DNA of 64,000 nucleotides, taken from Steromphala cineraria (Eukaryota > Mollusca > Gastropoda > Trochida > Trochidae). Below are positions 38,901-51,410 of this stretch, piece by piece. Made by a program: the position numbers and the translations under genes. How positions within the stretch are numbered: position 1 is the stretch's first letter; every line of letters begins with the position of its first letter. The stretch covers positions 58,846,575 through 58,910,574 of the forward strand of contig OU744725.1 in NCBI GenBank assembly GCA_916613615.1, given 5' to 3'. The notes beneath the pieces were generated by a model. The model saw nothing but the letters and a program-made list of their open reading frames with translations. It had not been told where the DNA came from and did no database searches.

Positions 38901-41486
38901 GAAGTTCTGTACAGGACCAGTTTGTTGTTAGACATTTACAAGTTGAGGTTCTGAACAGGACCAGTTTGTTGTTAGACATTTACAAGTTGAGGTTCTGAAC
39001 AGGACCAGTTTGTTGTTAGACGTTTACAAGTTGAGGTTCTGCACAGGACCAGTTTGTTGTTAGACATTTACAAGTTGAGGTTCTGAACAGGACCAGTTTG
39101 TTGTTAGACATTTACAAGTTGAAGTTCTGCACAGGACCAGTTTGTTGTTAGACATTTACAAGTTGAGGTTCTGAACAGGACCAGTTTGTTGTTAGACGTT
39201 TACAAGTTGAGGTTCTGAACAGGACCAGTTTGTTGTTAGACATTTACAAGTTGAGGTTCTGCACAGGACCAGTTTGTTGTTAGACATTTACAAGTTGAGG
39301 TTCTGAACAGGACCAGTTTGTTGTTAGACGTTTACAAGTTGAGGTTCTGAACAGGACCAGTTTGTTGTTAGACATTTACAAGTTGAAGTTCTGTACAGGA
39401 CCAGTTTGTTGTTAGACATTTACAAGTTGAGGTTCTGAACAGGACCAGTTTGTTGTTAGACATTTACAAGTTGAGGTTCTGCACAGGACCAGTTTGTTGT
39501 TAGACATTTACAAGTTGAGGTTCTGCACAGGACCAGTTTGTTGTTAGACGTTTACAAGTTGAAGTTCTGAACAGGACCAGTTTGTTGTTAGACATTTACA
39601 AGTTGGGTTCTGCACAGGACCAGTTTGTTTTTAGACATTTACAAGTTGGGTTCTGCACATGTACAGGACCAGTTTGTTGTTAGACGTTTACAAGTTGAGG
39701 TTCTGAACAGGACCAGTTTGTTGTTAGACATTTACAAGTTGAGGTTCTGTACAGGACCAGTTTGTTGTTAGACATTTACAAGTTGAGGTTCTGAACAGGA
39801 CCAGTTTGTTGTTAGACATTTACAAGTTGAGGTTCTGAACAGGACCAGTTTGTTGTTAGACGTTTACAAGTTGAGGTTCTGCACAGGACCAGTTTGTTGT
39901 TAGACATTTACAAGTTGAGGTTCTGAACAGGACCAGTTTGTTGTTAGACATTTACAAGTTGAAGTTCTGCACAGGACCAGTTTGTTGTTAGACATTTACA
40001 AGTTGAGGTTCTGAACAGGACCAGTTTGTTGTTAGACGTTTACAAGTTGAGGTTCTGAACAGGACCAGTTTGTTGTTAGACATTTACAAGTTGAGGTTCT
40101 GCACAGGACCAGTTTGTTGTTAGACATTTACAAGTTGAGGTTCTGAACAGGACCAGTTTGTTGTTAGACGTTTACAAGTTGAGGTTCTGAACAGGACCAG
40201 TTTGTTGTTAGACATTTACAAGTTGAAGTTCTGTACAGGACCAGTTTGTTGTTAGACATTTACAAGTTGAGGTTCTGAACAGGACCAGTTTGTTGTTAGA
40301 CATTTACAAGTTGAGGTTCTGCACAGGACCAGTTTGTTGTTAGACATTTACAAGTTGAGGTTCTGCACAGGACCAGTTTGTTGTTAGACGTTTACAAGTT
40401 GAAGTTCTGCACAGGACCAGTTTGTTGTTAGACGTTTACAAGTTGAGGTTCTGAACAGGACCAGTTTGTTGTTAGACGTTTACAAGTTGAGGTTCTGAAC
40501 AGGACCAGTTTGTTGTTAGACATTTACAAGTTGAAGTTCTGTACAGGACCAGTTTGTTGTTAGACATTTACAAGTTGAGGTTCTGAACAGGACCAGTTTG
40601 TTGTTAGACATTTACAAGTTGAGGTTCTGCACAGGACCAGTTTGTTGTTAGACATTTACAAGTTGAGGTTCTGCACAGGACCAGTTTGTTGTTAGACGTT
40701 TACAAGTTGAAGTTCTGAACAGGACCAGTTTGTTGTTAGACGTTTACAAGTTGAGGTTCTGAACAGGACCAGTTTGTTGTTAGACGTTTACAAGTTGAGG
40801 TTCTGAACAGGACCAGTTTGTTGTTAGACATTTACAAGTTGAAGTTCTGTACAGGACCAGTTTGTTGTTAGACATTTACAAGTTGAGGTTCTGAACAGGA
40901 CCAGTTTGTTGTTAGACATTTACAAGTTGAGGTTCTGCACAGGACCAGTTTGTTGTTAGACATTTAGAAGTTGAGGTTCTGCACAGGACCAGTTTGTTGT
41001 TAGACATTTACAAGTTGAGGTTCTGAACAGGACCAGTTTGTTGTTAAACATTTACAAGTTGAAGTTCTGCACAGGACCAGTTTGTTGTTAGACGTTTACA
41101 AGTTGAGGTTCTGAAAAGGACCAGTTTGTTGTTAGACATTTACAAGTTGGGTTCTGAACAGGACCAGTTTGTTGTTAGACATTTACAAGTTGAGGTTCTG
41201 CACAGGACCAGTTTGTTGTTAGACATTTACAAGTTGAGGTTCTGAACAGGACCAGTTTGTTGTTAGACATTTACAAGTTGGGTTCTGCACAGGACCAGTT
41301 TGTTGTAAGACATTTACAAGTTGGGTTCTGAACAGGACCAGTTTGTTGTTAGACATTTACAAGTTGGGTTCTGCACATGTACAGGACCAGTTTGTTGTTA
41401 GACGTTTACAAGTTGAGGTTCTGCACATGTACAGGACCAGTTTTTTGTTAGACATTTAAAAGTTGAGGTTCTGCACAGGACGATCA
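35949..41486. repeat. Large 44-bp minisatellite with higher-order repeat structure
   Basis: About 125 tandem monomers. The standard unit is GACCAGTTTGTTGTTAGAC, then A or G, then TTTACAAGTTG, then AGG/AAG/GG, then TTCTG, then AAC/CAC/TAC, then AG. It is 44 bp, 43 bp when GG replaces AGG, and 49 bp with an extra CATGTA. Variant order repeats in blocks: 37061-37943 and 37944-38826 are both 20 monomers and 883 bp, differing in monomer 10. Block 38827-39666 is 19 monomers and 840 bp, and 36618-37060 is a 10-monomer, 443-bp short form. Edge monomers (35949-36220, and the last ones near 41440) are diverged. No open frame. Confidence 0.97.
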
Positions 41487-44400
41487 ATATCAACAATTCA
41501 AACCTTCCTGTTGTGACAAATCGACCTCGATTAGATACCATTGTAAAAACAGTTATCCAGGAACAGTTGAACATAAGTCGAGTGAAGCTTTCGTTTCTAC
41601 ACTGCTATGGTTTAAACATAATAATTATGTATTCACAAAAGTGACAGCATTGGCAAATAAGCATATATTTGCTTATGTTAATGCCTCTTCCTAAAGTATA
41701 CAGATGTTAACAAGAAATGGAAATGTAACGTTCACAAAGTTACATACAGAATAGAAATGAAGAATCGAGTTAAAGGTATGACAAGTATCGGAAAACAATT
41801 TTTGTAAGGCATAAATGAAAAGTTTATTATATGAAAAGTCGGAAAATCTACGTGAGTGTATTATGAAGTAATGGACAGATTTAAGTAATTCAATATGATC
41901 AAGCCCAGTCGAGGCAGAATGTCCGTTGGTAGGTTATAACCTTTTATAAAGGAAACGTTATAAATGGAACATGAGAAAAATGGAGATGAAGCGTTTTCTG
42001 TTTTAAAAAATGGGGGTGCTTTATTGATTTTTTTTTGTGGTTAAAATGTGATTACGCAAACTTTATCCCGGTCCCCCCTACAGTCCACAATGTGCGTCCA
42101 TTTCTTGTACTCTTGTAAACACATTAGACTCACATGATACAATGCATTGATGACCCTGATGATTGTTATGTAACCAGTCTGAAAAAGGAATAGGATATGT
42201 AACATTTGAATAGTTGTAAGCCTCAAAGTGCAACTCCCAGTTGATTTTGCCAAAATGTCGTTCATTTATCTTCGCAATGCTTAACGTGTATATTTCACAA
42301 ACGTGAAAATAATTCCGCTTTAAATTACTTCCAATCATTTGTTTATTTCAGTGTAGGCCTACTTAGAAAGAATTCTTTACTCTGCGTTTCGGTGTCAATG
42401 GTGAATACTTGGTGTACGATAAAGTTTGATTTTATGTCCGCTTCAAGAAATATACATGTCACATCTTTGGTTCTGGCATGAAACGTTGCAGGCTTGTTAT
42501 TGCTTTGGGGTCCAGAGACCCCAAAGTTATGTAACATTTGATATTGAAAACTAATGGCAGGAGGTTCTCTCTATATTACTCTTGGAAACTTCAAAGAGAA
42601 GTTTCAACCAATGATATTTGTTTTAAGCATATCCTGGTATTTCGAATCATCAATGGACAGAGCTGTAGCAAATTTATACCCACGTGACCATGTGGGTGGT
42701 ACGAAATAATTGGCAAGCTTTAATTTGGAAACTGATCATTATAATAATGTTATGATGTAAAATATATCGTATATTTTCAACAATATATGGATGAGCGTTT
42801 ACACCCGTAATAAATATCAATTTTTCATATGCATGTGAGCTGTTTTGTAGTTATTCGGTGTATTTTTTTGCATTCCACATTCGGAAACGACATTTCATTT
42901 TTGTATCAACTAGGAATTCGGTTCCTCCAATTGTTTACTATAACGCGAGCGCGGAATGTCCCGCCTTGTCAATGACTGATCGTTCAGTCAATGCATTTCA
43001 TCGCCTCACGAAATAAATGGTACTGAACAGGCCATTTTCAAATTTCATGTTTCAAAACATAACGTTATGAATGATTTATTTACGTTTAAGGGTGTCTCTC
43101 GAAGAAAGTATCGACATATAGGGCCTAAAGTATAATAAAATATTCTTAAATGTCATCCTATAACATAATGAAAATTATGAACTTGTAGCTGAGATCATTT
43201 CTAAATTTATCAGCACCTTTCGGCTGTAATTCGATCAACACTCAATTAAGGAAAATTACTCTTGCAACATGTAATTATTCTGAAAGTCAATGGGAAATTC
43301 GTCGGGTTTTAAATTTGCGGGTATTGGAAAACAATTGATCCCGGAAAGTTTACTAGCGCAACTATTTATCTTCTAATTAATCACTGGCTCTTGTATTAAA
43401 CTCACCGACAGCTATCTTTTAAAGCAACATAAATTTGAATTACCGTATTAATGTTTAAAAAATTATATCATAATTGAGTTAGGAGACGTATCTATCATTG
43501 TTGGAATTTAAGCGGAACGAACGAGATGTTTTACTTTACATAGTGTACTGATAACTATCAAAACAAAGAGCAAAGAATATGCGACTCCGATTGGAACAAT
43601 TTATTCAAGTAAAAGTCTCTGTCCCCGTCCTCCCTAACCTAAATCTCCTGGTTATATATAGTGATACATAACCGGGTGCCCCAAAGCTAGCCTTTTAAAA
43701 GGCTTTTCTTGTTGAAAATCAATGTCTTGCAACTGGAAACATTATTCTTTTGTTTTCATGTTGTTTTAAATGGAAATCTATGCCAAATTTTGTGATATAC
43801 ATATACATCAAATATATATACACATACATCAAAACATAATCACATAATCATCCACATTTAGAACATATGTGTAAACTTATTGTTTTCAATGGAAACATAA
43901 ATCAACCAAACATACATGTATGCGCAGAAGCGAAAGTCACACGTCCAAATTGAAAAACGATAGTTGCATAACTTATTAAGCACATGAAACACCTGTTTTT
44001 ATTGCTTTAGATTACATTTCAAACTTACATTTGACTTATTGTCGGGTCATTGTCGGGTTCTTGGTCATAATCATAATATTTTTTGTACTTAATTTGAAAA
44101 ACATGTTTCAGAGAATTCCCCGAAATAAAAATGGTTTAAAATTTTACCCCTGAACATAAAAAAGGGAAAATGTGATATTTTGATAAATGTCCTTACCGGG
44201 TGTAGTTGCATTTCTGAAGTGTTAACAGAATGTTCATCTCATTAAAGCAAGCTTTAAATTTTAACGTTCTTTAACTAGACATTTTGCCAAAATACATCTG
44301 TTTAATGAAATAAATATTTTTGTCTGGCCTTATGCTTGTTTTAATTTTCATGTGGTAATCTTATATCTAGTTGTCGTACCTTATGTTGACATCACTCTTG

Positions 44401-44563
44401 GTGTATTATATAATTATTTCTTTGTGCTTTGTTTCTCGTTTCGTGTGCTAATAACTTCTATTTTAACGTTAACCTTATATTTTAAATGTGCGAACCACAC
44501 ATAAAATTCTCAATACTATTATTTCAAGCGTTCTTAAAATACTCTTTATCTTGTATCTTTTAA
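41487..44563. other. Non-coding stretch between minisatellite and MITE copy 3
   Basis: Minus-strand frames at 42041-42537 overlap one another and match nothing I know. The only shared sequence I see is the fragment of about 80 bp at 43303-43378, also found in the POPDC intron. No gene called. Confidence 0.6.
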
Positions 44564-44915
44564 AGGGACAGTAGCACGTTTTTGGATAATTTTACATTTT
44601 AAATATATCACTTACAATTGTAAGTTAATGCTAAATGTATTATATTGACAGTGTCAACAATCTCATTACACAAGCCAATCATCCATAGTCAGAGGACAAA
44701 GTATGAGGATTCACATCAAATCTATTGGCGGCCATTTTTGTGGACACCTTTAATTCATTTTGTGTAATAAAAAGGAATCGCATGGCTAAACTTTATGTTA
44801 TATATTTAAATTATGACTACTTCATCTAGTTTAAATACACTTTCTTTCAATTGGAACCATTAATTTTCATTTTCCTGACATCACCTTATATTCCCCCTAA
44901 AAAAATACTGCTCCT
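44564..44915. mobile_element. TTAA MITE, GGGGCAGTAGCACG family, copy 3
   Basis: 352 bp with ends AGGGACAGTAGCACG and ATACTGCTCCT, flanked by TTAA at 44560-44563 and 44916-44919. It is in the same orientation as copy 2. Confidence 0.9.
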
Positions 44916-45166
44916 TTAAAATTGTGGTTTAAACAATATTTATTCACGTACTCAGGTACAACGGGATCGACAAACAGGGTTTCCCCTATATAAATGTCTC
45001 TCCCCTTGTAGTACCGTATCATCGGTGTAGTCTGAATGCCGCAAGAAGAATAAAATCAATCACCACCAAGACGCACGTAGCCGATTTTCTAGTGCAGCAG
45101 TCGCAACTTGAAGATAATTTCTAAAGATCTGTTACTGAAAGTAAAACGATGTTTCTCATGGTAATC

Positions 45167-45501
45167 CATTCTCTCCCGAAAAAGGAGGTGAAACGAAGTC
45201 ATGAAATGGTGATCGAGCTTCTGTTCATATAAGACCAAATCAATAGTTCCCTCATTTTCCCCTGGGGGCAAGTTTTTTCATCCATTTGAAGTTTTTTATT
45301 AAATGACAACGTCTCGCATGGAAAGGGTGGTTCATATCACAATGCCGTTGTCATGATTCAGTAGCCAAAATGATGATTTTAGAACAACGCTGATGGCACA
45401 ACTAATCAGGCATCTCCCATTCTACCTCACAAACTCGGTGAATGAGAACAGAGGCTTGATGAACATTTAATGACTTGATCTGCCTCTGTGGGGAGAGAAT
45501 G
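45167..45501. mobile_element. Long-TIR MITE, second copy of the 31566 family
   Basis: The left arm CATTCTCTCCCGAAAAAGG and following GTCATGAAATGGTGATC pairs with the right arm ending TTGATCTGCCTCTGTGGGG and GAGAGAATG. The interior (AAAGGGTGGTTCATATCACA, CACAAACTCGGTGAATGAG) aligns with the 31.6-31.9 kb copy. It is more degenerate. Confidence 0.78.
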
Positions 45502-45729
45502 ATGACAAATGCAAATGAGTAATGCCCAAAGTAATGTAAACTAGAAAGTGTAATTACCCGTAAAAACAGATGTCTCCCCCTTCATCAAATGCTCCAAACC
45601 TCTAAACAATACTATCATAAAACACCATTAATGTTCTCTGTATAATTCAACTTGAATAAATATGTTGAGTAAGTAAACAACAAACCAGTGCTTGTATTAT
45701 GAGACGTGTATTACTAAAGACAAACAATT

Positions 45730-46200
45730 AAGCCAGTTTAACATATATGGTGATGATTGGTCAAATAGTTTTAGAGATCTGCTCCGGAAACAAACACTAC
45801 CCTATAATAAAAGACTCAGTCCAAATTGTTGCATGGAAATAAACAAAATGATTTGTTTTAAATCTCAAACCTCCAAAAGGCACATCTACATGATATGGAG
45901 AGACAGTATACCAAACTGATGATCGGTCACATAGTTTTAGAGATCTGCTCCGGAAACGAACACTACCCTTGAAAAAGACTAAGTCCAAATTGTTGCCATG
46001 GAAATAAAACAAAAATTTAAAGAAATCTATAACCTCCAAAAGGCACATCTACATGATATGGAGAGTCAGTATACCAAGTTTGGTGATGATCAGTCACATA
46101 GTTTTAAGAAATATGCTCCGGAAACGAAATGGGAACGCCAACGCCAACGCCGACGGGAACTCAGCTAAAACCTTCGGGGGGAGACATAATGATTACGAAC
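45730..46200. repeat. Interspersed repeat with about three tandem units of 165-175 bp
   Basis: Units share GTCACATAGTTTTAGAGATC, TGCTCCGGAAACGAACACTA, TCCAAATTGTTG and AAGGCACATCTACATGATAT. It ends with a short CGCCAACGCCAACGCCGACG run and CGGGGGGAGACATAATGA. A related array ending in GAGGGAGACATAAC is at about 63000-63600. Confidence 0.75.
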
Positions 46201-46554
46201 GTCACAAGCGACATATAATCTCCAGACCTCGTGACCAATGATGCATAGACTGCAACTACATACAAAAAATACAACTATAATCAAGTCTTCATGTGTAAAG
46301 TAAAAATCTGTATATACATGTCGGTGCATTGATATTAAAGAATATGGAATGGATAAGACATGGTCCGAAACATCCTTATTTCTTAATAATGCCCACGGAC
46401 CATGTGTTATCTATTCTATAAACCGCCAAGTATTACATTTATATGACCGATAACATGAAATGGTGGTAAAGAACAGAAGCAGCCATAAAATATCAAACAA
46501 CCCATACTCAAACCTTTGTCATAAGAGGACTAAGCATACGATTTCCATCAGCTC

Positions 46555-46640
46555 TGTCATAATAGCTCAGTAGTCAGAGAATTGAGCGTACAGTCGTGTG
46601 AACTCTGTGGGATCCGAACAGCACTCAAAAACATTTGCAG
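46555..46640 (+). repeat. Possible tRNA-derived SINE head
   Basis: TAATAGCTCAGTAGTCAGAG resembles a tRNA A box region, and GGGATCCGAACAGCA could be a decayed B box about 45 bp downstream. It is too degenerate to call a tRNA gene. Confidence 0.35.
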
Positions 46641-46915
46641 TGGCAAGAATGGATTTGTGTTTTTTTCAAAGGTGATAGTCAGTTGACAGTGACTTTAAAA
46701 AAAATCATCTATTACATAGTTGGAAAATAATTAATTAAATAAGGATATATCATATTATGTTGATAATGACCTGAATCCAAGGGACATTACTCGAATAATT
46801 CCCTTGCTGTGTGAGTCAGAAGGATAATAAGTGCATTTGTAATGCGCTAAACTTCATTCATAGGTGAATGCTCATAGCGCTAACACAAGTTCACTGGTAT
46901 ATACAACAATCAGTC

Positions 46916-47365
46916 CTAATTACAACATTCACTGGTATGTACAGCTTTCAATTTGTCAACAGGAGGAGGCAGAGTTGTAATATTTGCTGAACAATAGGTT
47001 TTGAAATTCATTTTGAAACTGCAGAGATTTGTAATGTATTTCATGTCAAGAGGCAGTTCATTCCACAATGTTGCTGCATTGAAGGAAAACGATCTTTTAC
47101 CAAACAATCGAAGTTTTGGTTTTGGTACACAGAGTAGACACTGATCTTCAGATCGAAGTTGTCGTGATGGTTCATAGGGGATTGTGAGTTCAGAAAGATA
47201 GGCAGGAGCAGAATGATGATAGCACCAATAGCTATGGTTATTATCTTTTCTTACCCAAGCTGGCAAGGATATGCCGGGTATTAAAGTTTGCATAATGGTC
47301 ATGGGAATTACAGGTTTTTTTAAAAATAACTCGCATTTTGATTGGTTGACGGAACTTTTTTGCAT
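46916..47365 (-). pseudogene. LINE reverse transcriptase C-terminal fragment
   Basis: The minus-strand translation contains SAPAYLSELTIPYEPSRQLR, then LLCVPKPKLRLFGKRSFSF, then NAATLWNELPLDMKY and FKMNFKTYC. This is the well-known pattern downstream of the RT in CR1/Rex/RTE-like elements (P-x-YLSEL...PSR...RLR..G.R.F...LWN.LP). Upstream the frame degrades, and no catalytic RT motifs are present. It is a dead 3' fragment from a different copy than the element at 2.1-6.1 kb. Confidence 0.8.
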
Positions 47366-47544
47366 CCATTCATGAATCGCATGGATCTTCTATTTCAGTT
47401 GAGAGATATAGATGAAAATTCTTATACTTAAATTGCGAAAGTCATACATTACTAAAACATTTTTAATGGGAAATCAAGACTTTCTGATGTTTTCTTTGCC
47501 GTAAATACAATCTTCAAGGCGGCGCTAGGTGGGAGAGTCGCTGG

Positions 47545-47610
47545 CCGAACTGTTGTTACGTCATAGCTCTATGACGTCATTAATCATGACGTCAAACAGT
47601 GACGTAATAC
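47545..47610. promoter_or_regulatory. Cluster of CRE-like TGACGTCA motifs
   Basis: Perfect TGACGTCA palindromes at 47572-47579 and 47587-47594, with near matches TTACGTCAT (47556) and GTGACGTAA (47599). TGACGTCA is the classical CREB/ATF site. No transcription start is identified, so function is unproven. Confidence 0.45.
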
Positions 47611-47919
47611 ATTCCTCACTAGGCTTGTCAAACGTAACGAAAGCTTACGACGTCTTACTTTTTCTTTTCGGTTGTGCGCGGTAAATAAAAGCGCTTTTTT
47701 ATGATATTAAACAATATTTTTTTGATATCATATGACATCAATATAATAAACTATTTCAAATAACATCTTGAGTTGCGAACTACTTAGAGACGCCCATCCT
47801 GAAGTAGTGAGCAAATTTATGAATGGCGTATGAATACAATTTGTACTTTACCGGCCGAGCGTATTTTTTTAATGTTTCTCTTTTTCTACCGTTTTTACGC
47901 ATCAAAATTATCTTGTGTA

Positions 47920-48075
47920 AGAAAAAGAATAACCAACTCGATGCTCGGAATTACGGATTATCTGTCCCTCGTGAATTATTGTGTCAAACTCCTCGCTGAA
48001 GCTCGGAGTTTATCACAATAATTAACTCAGGACAGATAATCCGTAATTCCTCGCAACTCGTTGATTATTCTTATA
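47920..48075. repeat. Foldback element, about 65-bp arms
   Basis: GGAATTACGGATTATCTGTCC pairs exactly with its inverse in the right arm. Outer parts AAGAATAA and inner AATTATTGTG also pair. The apex CTCCTCGCTGAAGCTCGGAG is itself self-complementary. A TGACGTCA lies 50 bp downstream at 48125. Confidence 0.88.
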
Positions 48076-48139
48076 GTATTGAACTATATATTAAGATATA
48101 TAAAAACCTCAGAGAACGATGGGGTGACGTCACTTCAGG

Positions 48140-50125
48140 TTTGATACTTGTGTGAGAGTTTATGTTTAGCGCCGTTGGGACAAAATATCAGTCATTAGTG
48201 ATCTGTAAAATAATAAAGAAACCCAAAACTGCCCAATTCCTTTAGTCATTGTGTTATTGTTGAAAATTGTTGCTTTTGTAAAATATTAACAACAAACATC
48301 AAACTTGGTTCCCTGTTTATTTCGTTTCAAATCTTGACATACAAATGTATACGACTTCCTTTAATAATGAAACAAAAAGAAACTTGAAGACATGTAAAAA
48401 GAAATGCATCAGAAATCATTTAATTCTTCTCTGAAACAGTACACAAAAGTAATGTGTATCTTATCAATCGTGATTAACAAAACTGTTAATAACATTGTAA
48501 TCCAAACAACATAAAACAAACAAACTATTTTATGGAATAATATTTGAATTATGTTCATGGAGCAATTAGTTCACAATTTTGAAAAGGCCATCTTTAAACA
48601 TGATATGAGAAAATATATGATAACTGACTGTGTTGTATGCGTTAAATGAGCCAGAGAAAATAATTTATTTAGCTACTGGTAATAACTAAAAAACAAAACA
48701 AAAATCAAAATTGTTTTTCACATAAATTCAGTACACTAGTATAAAGTACTCAAAAAATATCTTAATTATTTTCTTTCAGTCTTGTTTTCTGCCTATTTGT
48801 CAACATCCAAAAATTCATAGCATCAAATAAAGATTGTACATTTTAGTGAAGTGAATGGAAATTTGTTACATAATTGATGTTCTCATATCAGCAAGTAATT
48901 TGGATTGATTGATAAATTTACTTAAACTAACTTGCAAATATTTTAACCAAAATGCAACAACGGGATAACTTATTACTCATAAACACATATATTTGATTAT
49001 TCAACCAAATTTGTATAAAGAATGTCTTGTTTGATAATATAACAATTTATTTTTAAGCAACAAACATTCTATTTAAAAACTTAACAATAATTTTAACAAT
49101 TATGCTAAGAAATTGACAACATCAACAGAAAAATCATTCTTATTGACATTTTCCACATCAAAACATTTTGGCTGCTTTCAACATATACAATATCAGTGCT
49201 ATTATACTTATCAAATTCCAGATAAAATTTTGTTCATTAACCTCAATATAAAAAATTCCAATGTGAACAAGGCATTTGATAATTTTTCATATTTAATAAG
49301 CATATGAACATTATCATAAAGTACAATATGGCTTTATACAAAAACTAAAAAAAACTGAGAATTGAGTTAATATATTTTCTAAATGAGAAACATGCAAATC
49401 AAATATGATGATTATTATTAGTATAATTTGATTTCAATAGCTTAACAAAGCACAAAGTTACAAATGTCAATGAACAATTAATATAGTATGAATCAAAACT
49501 GTTGAAACATAGATAAACATACCATGAAGAGTGTAATAAATAAATACAGATGAAGTACATGTTTCAATGCAAAAACCCAAATGCAAACAATAAAGACCTG
49601 CAAAGATGTATTTTGACAGCATCATTTGTGCATTATATTTACATGTTTTTACATATACACTGTAGTTAAAAGTTAGTTTTATCATTTACCATATACCTTT
49701 AATTTATAACCATGCATCAAATGTTCCAAAGCTGTATTATCATAAATATGTTCCAATGTCTGCTTACCCTCAAATCTGTGTTTTACCTTGGAATACCAGC
49801 ACCCCCTGTTGACAATTTCTAAATCCCAGGTTTCAGGGGTGGTTTCAGGGGGTTTTGAAAATCAGTTATAGATTCAAGTGAATAAAAATTACAAACCCCC
49901 CCCCCCCCCCCCCCAAATTGATATGGGTTTGTCATGCCCTCAATATTGCATGAAATCACTGAGAATTTTGATCTGAATCAACAGTTTAGGACAATCCCAT
50001 TTTTAGATTGATTGATGTTACTATTTATTCACTTGAAATACCTCCATAAAATTCTAATGATGGTGAGAACATGAATAAGCTGTATATTCACTCTTGCAAA
50101 CATCTGGTCCATGCTGTAGAAAAAC
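48140..50125. other. AT-rich non-coding stretch
   Basis: No gene, RNA gene or transposon recognised. A poly-C tract lies at 49896-49914. The short frames at 49113 and 49467 look random. Confidence 0.6.
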
Positions 50126-50129
50126 ACCG

Positions 50130-50625
50130 TGAAACTTAACATCCAAAAGTTGTGTTTTAGAAAGCTTTAGAACCTCAATTCTTTCCTTGCTAATATGAGA
50201 CAATGACTTTAAACACAAATTACTCAAAATACATCTTGAAAAGCAACATCCAAATATGTTGTTTTAAATCACATATTTCGTACTTCCATGCAGTTCTTTT
50301 AATACTTCATTAAGGCATTAAGTGCTTTTAACTAGCTTTAGAACCTCAATATTTGCCTTGCTAATATGAGACACTGACTTAATTTAAACAAAAATTACTT
50401 TAAATACATCTTGAAAAGCAAAACCAAAAAGATTTTTTTTTTCTATACTTCTCTATACTTTTTTACTTCGGTAAGGCATACAGTGCTTTTAACTAGCTTA
50501 AGAATCTCAAAACTATTCTTGCCTATATGAAACAATGACTTTAAACACAAATTACTTAAAAAACATCTTGAAAAGCATCATCCCAAAATTTAGTTTTACA
50601 TCACATGTTTCAGACTTCCCCATAA
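50130..50625. repeat. Three degenerate tandem units of about 175 bp
   Basis: GTGCTTTTAACTAGCTT or similar, followed by AGAACCTCAAT, CTTGCTAATATGAGACA, TGACTTTAAACACAAATTAC and ACATCTTGAAAAGCA, recurs at about 50150, 50325 and 50500. Moderate divergence indicates an old array. Confidence 0.75.
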
Positions 50626-51289
50626 ATAACTGACTCACATACTGACCATTGAGTACAGATGAATAACTGAAAGCAGTTTCACAATTGCAAGACATCTACC
50701 AGACAAAAATGATAAAATGGATCATTTCAACCAAAGGAAGTGAGATGATAAATTATAGTTTCAATGTAAATCATAATGCAATAACAGTTAGCAAAATACT
50801 TGCAAATTCAAACAATGACAAGACTCATGAAGTTAATGATAATCAACAGAAATACATGATATATGATAATTTCATAATGTTATGGTTACCATCACACAAC
50901 TATGATGACAATATTCATGAAGTTTATGATAACAGAAATACATCATAATAATTTGAAAACCATTAAAAGAAACAATCATTTTGGTCAAGAAACTAAAAAC
51001 TGAATACTGTAATGAGGGAAGATTTCAAGGAGGCTTTTGAAGATTACTTGAATTATTAAAGATGGTCTTTGGAAAAGAGAAATACAATTATGTTTTCAAT
51101 CAATGATAATATGATATCCCGTCATCTTGGAATCTTTGACATTCTCACATTTATGATCTTTAAAGAGATATGGTGTTCCTTTCATCATCAATATCTGATA
51201 CACTTCTTAAGATTCTTCAAGGGTACAGTATTTCCTTTTCCATCTAGAACTGAAAAGGGAGCTTTATATCAAAGGATTCTGAAAAGCAT

Positions 51290-51410
51290 ATATTGTCTCA
51301 ATTCACTTGTTTTTCAAATCCCTAATTTTCTACCTATAATTACATTGATCCAATGTCTCAATTCACTTGTTTTTCAAATCTGCAATTTTCTATCTATAAT
51401 TAAATTCTAA
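51290..51410. repeat. Two-copy tandem duplication of about 60 bp
   Basis: TGTCTCAATTCACTTGTTTT followed by TCAAATC and AATTTTCTA-CTATAATTA occurs twice. The neighbouring stretch 50630-51960 otherwise shows nothing recognisable. Confidence 0.8.

Noticed and set aside
35949..41486. CRISPR-like array
   Set aside because: Regular short repeats, but monomers abut with no unique spacers, and the DNA is eukaryotic. It is a minisatellite.
42041..42537. Several overlapping minus-strand frames
   Set aside because: They overlap in different frames, have no recognisable domain and no splice context.
47920..48075. Transcription terminator or pre-microRNA
   Set aside because: A rho-independent terminator has no meaning here, and the arms are longer than a standard microRNA hairpin; a foldback element is simpler.
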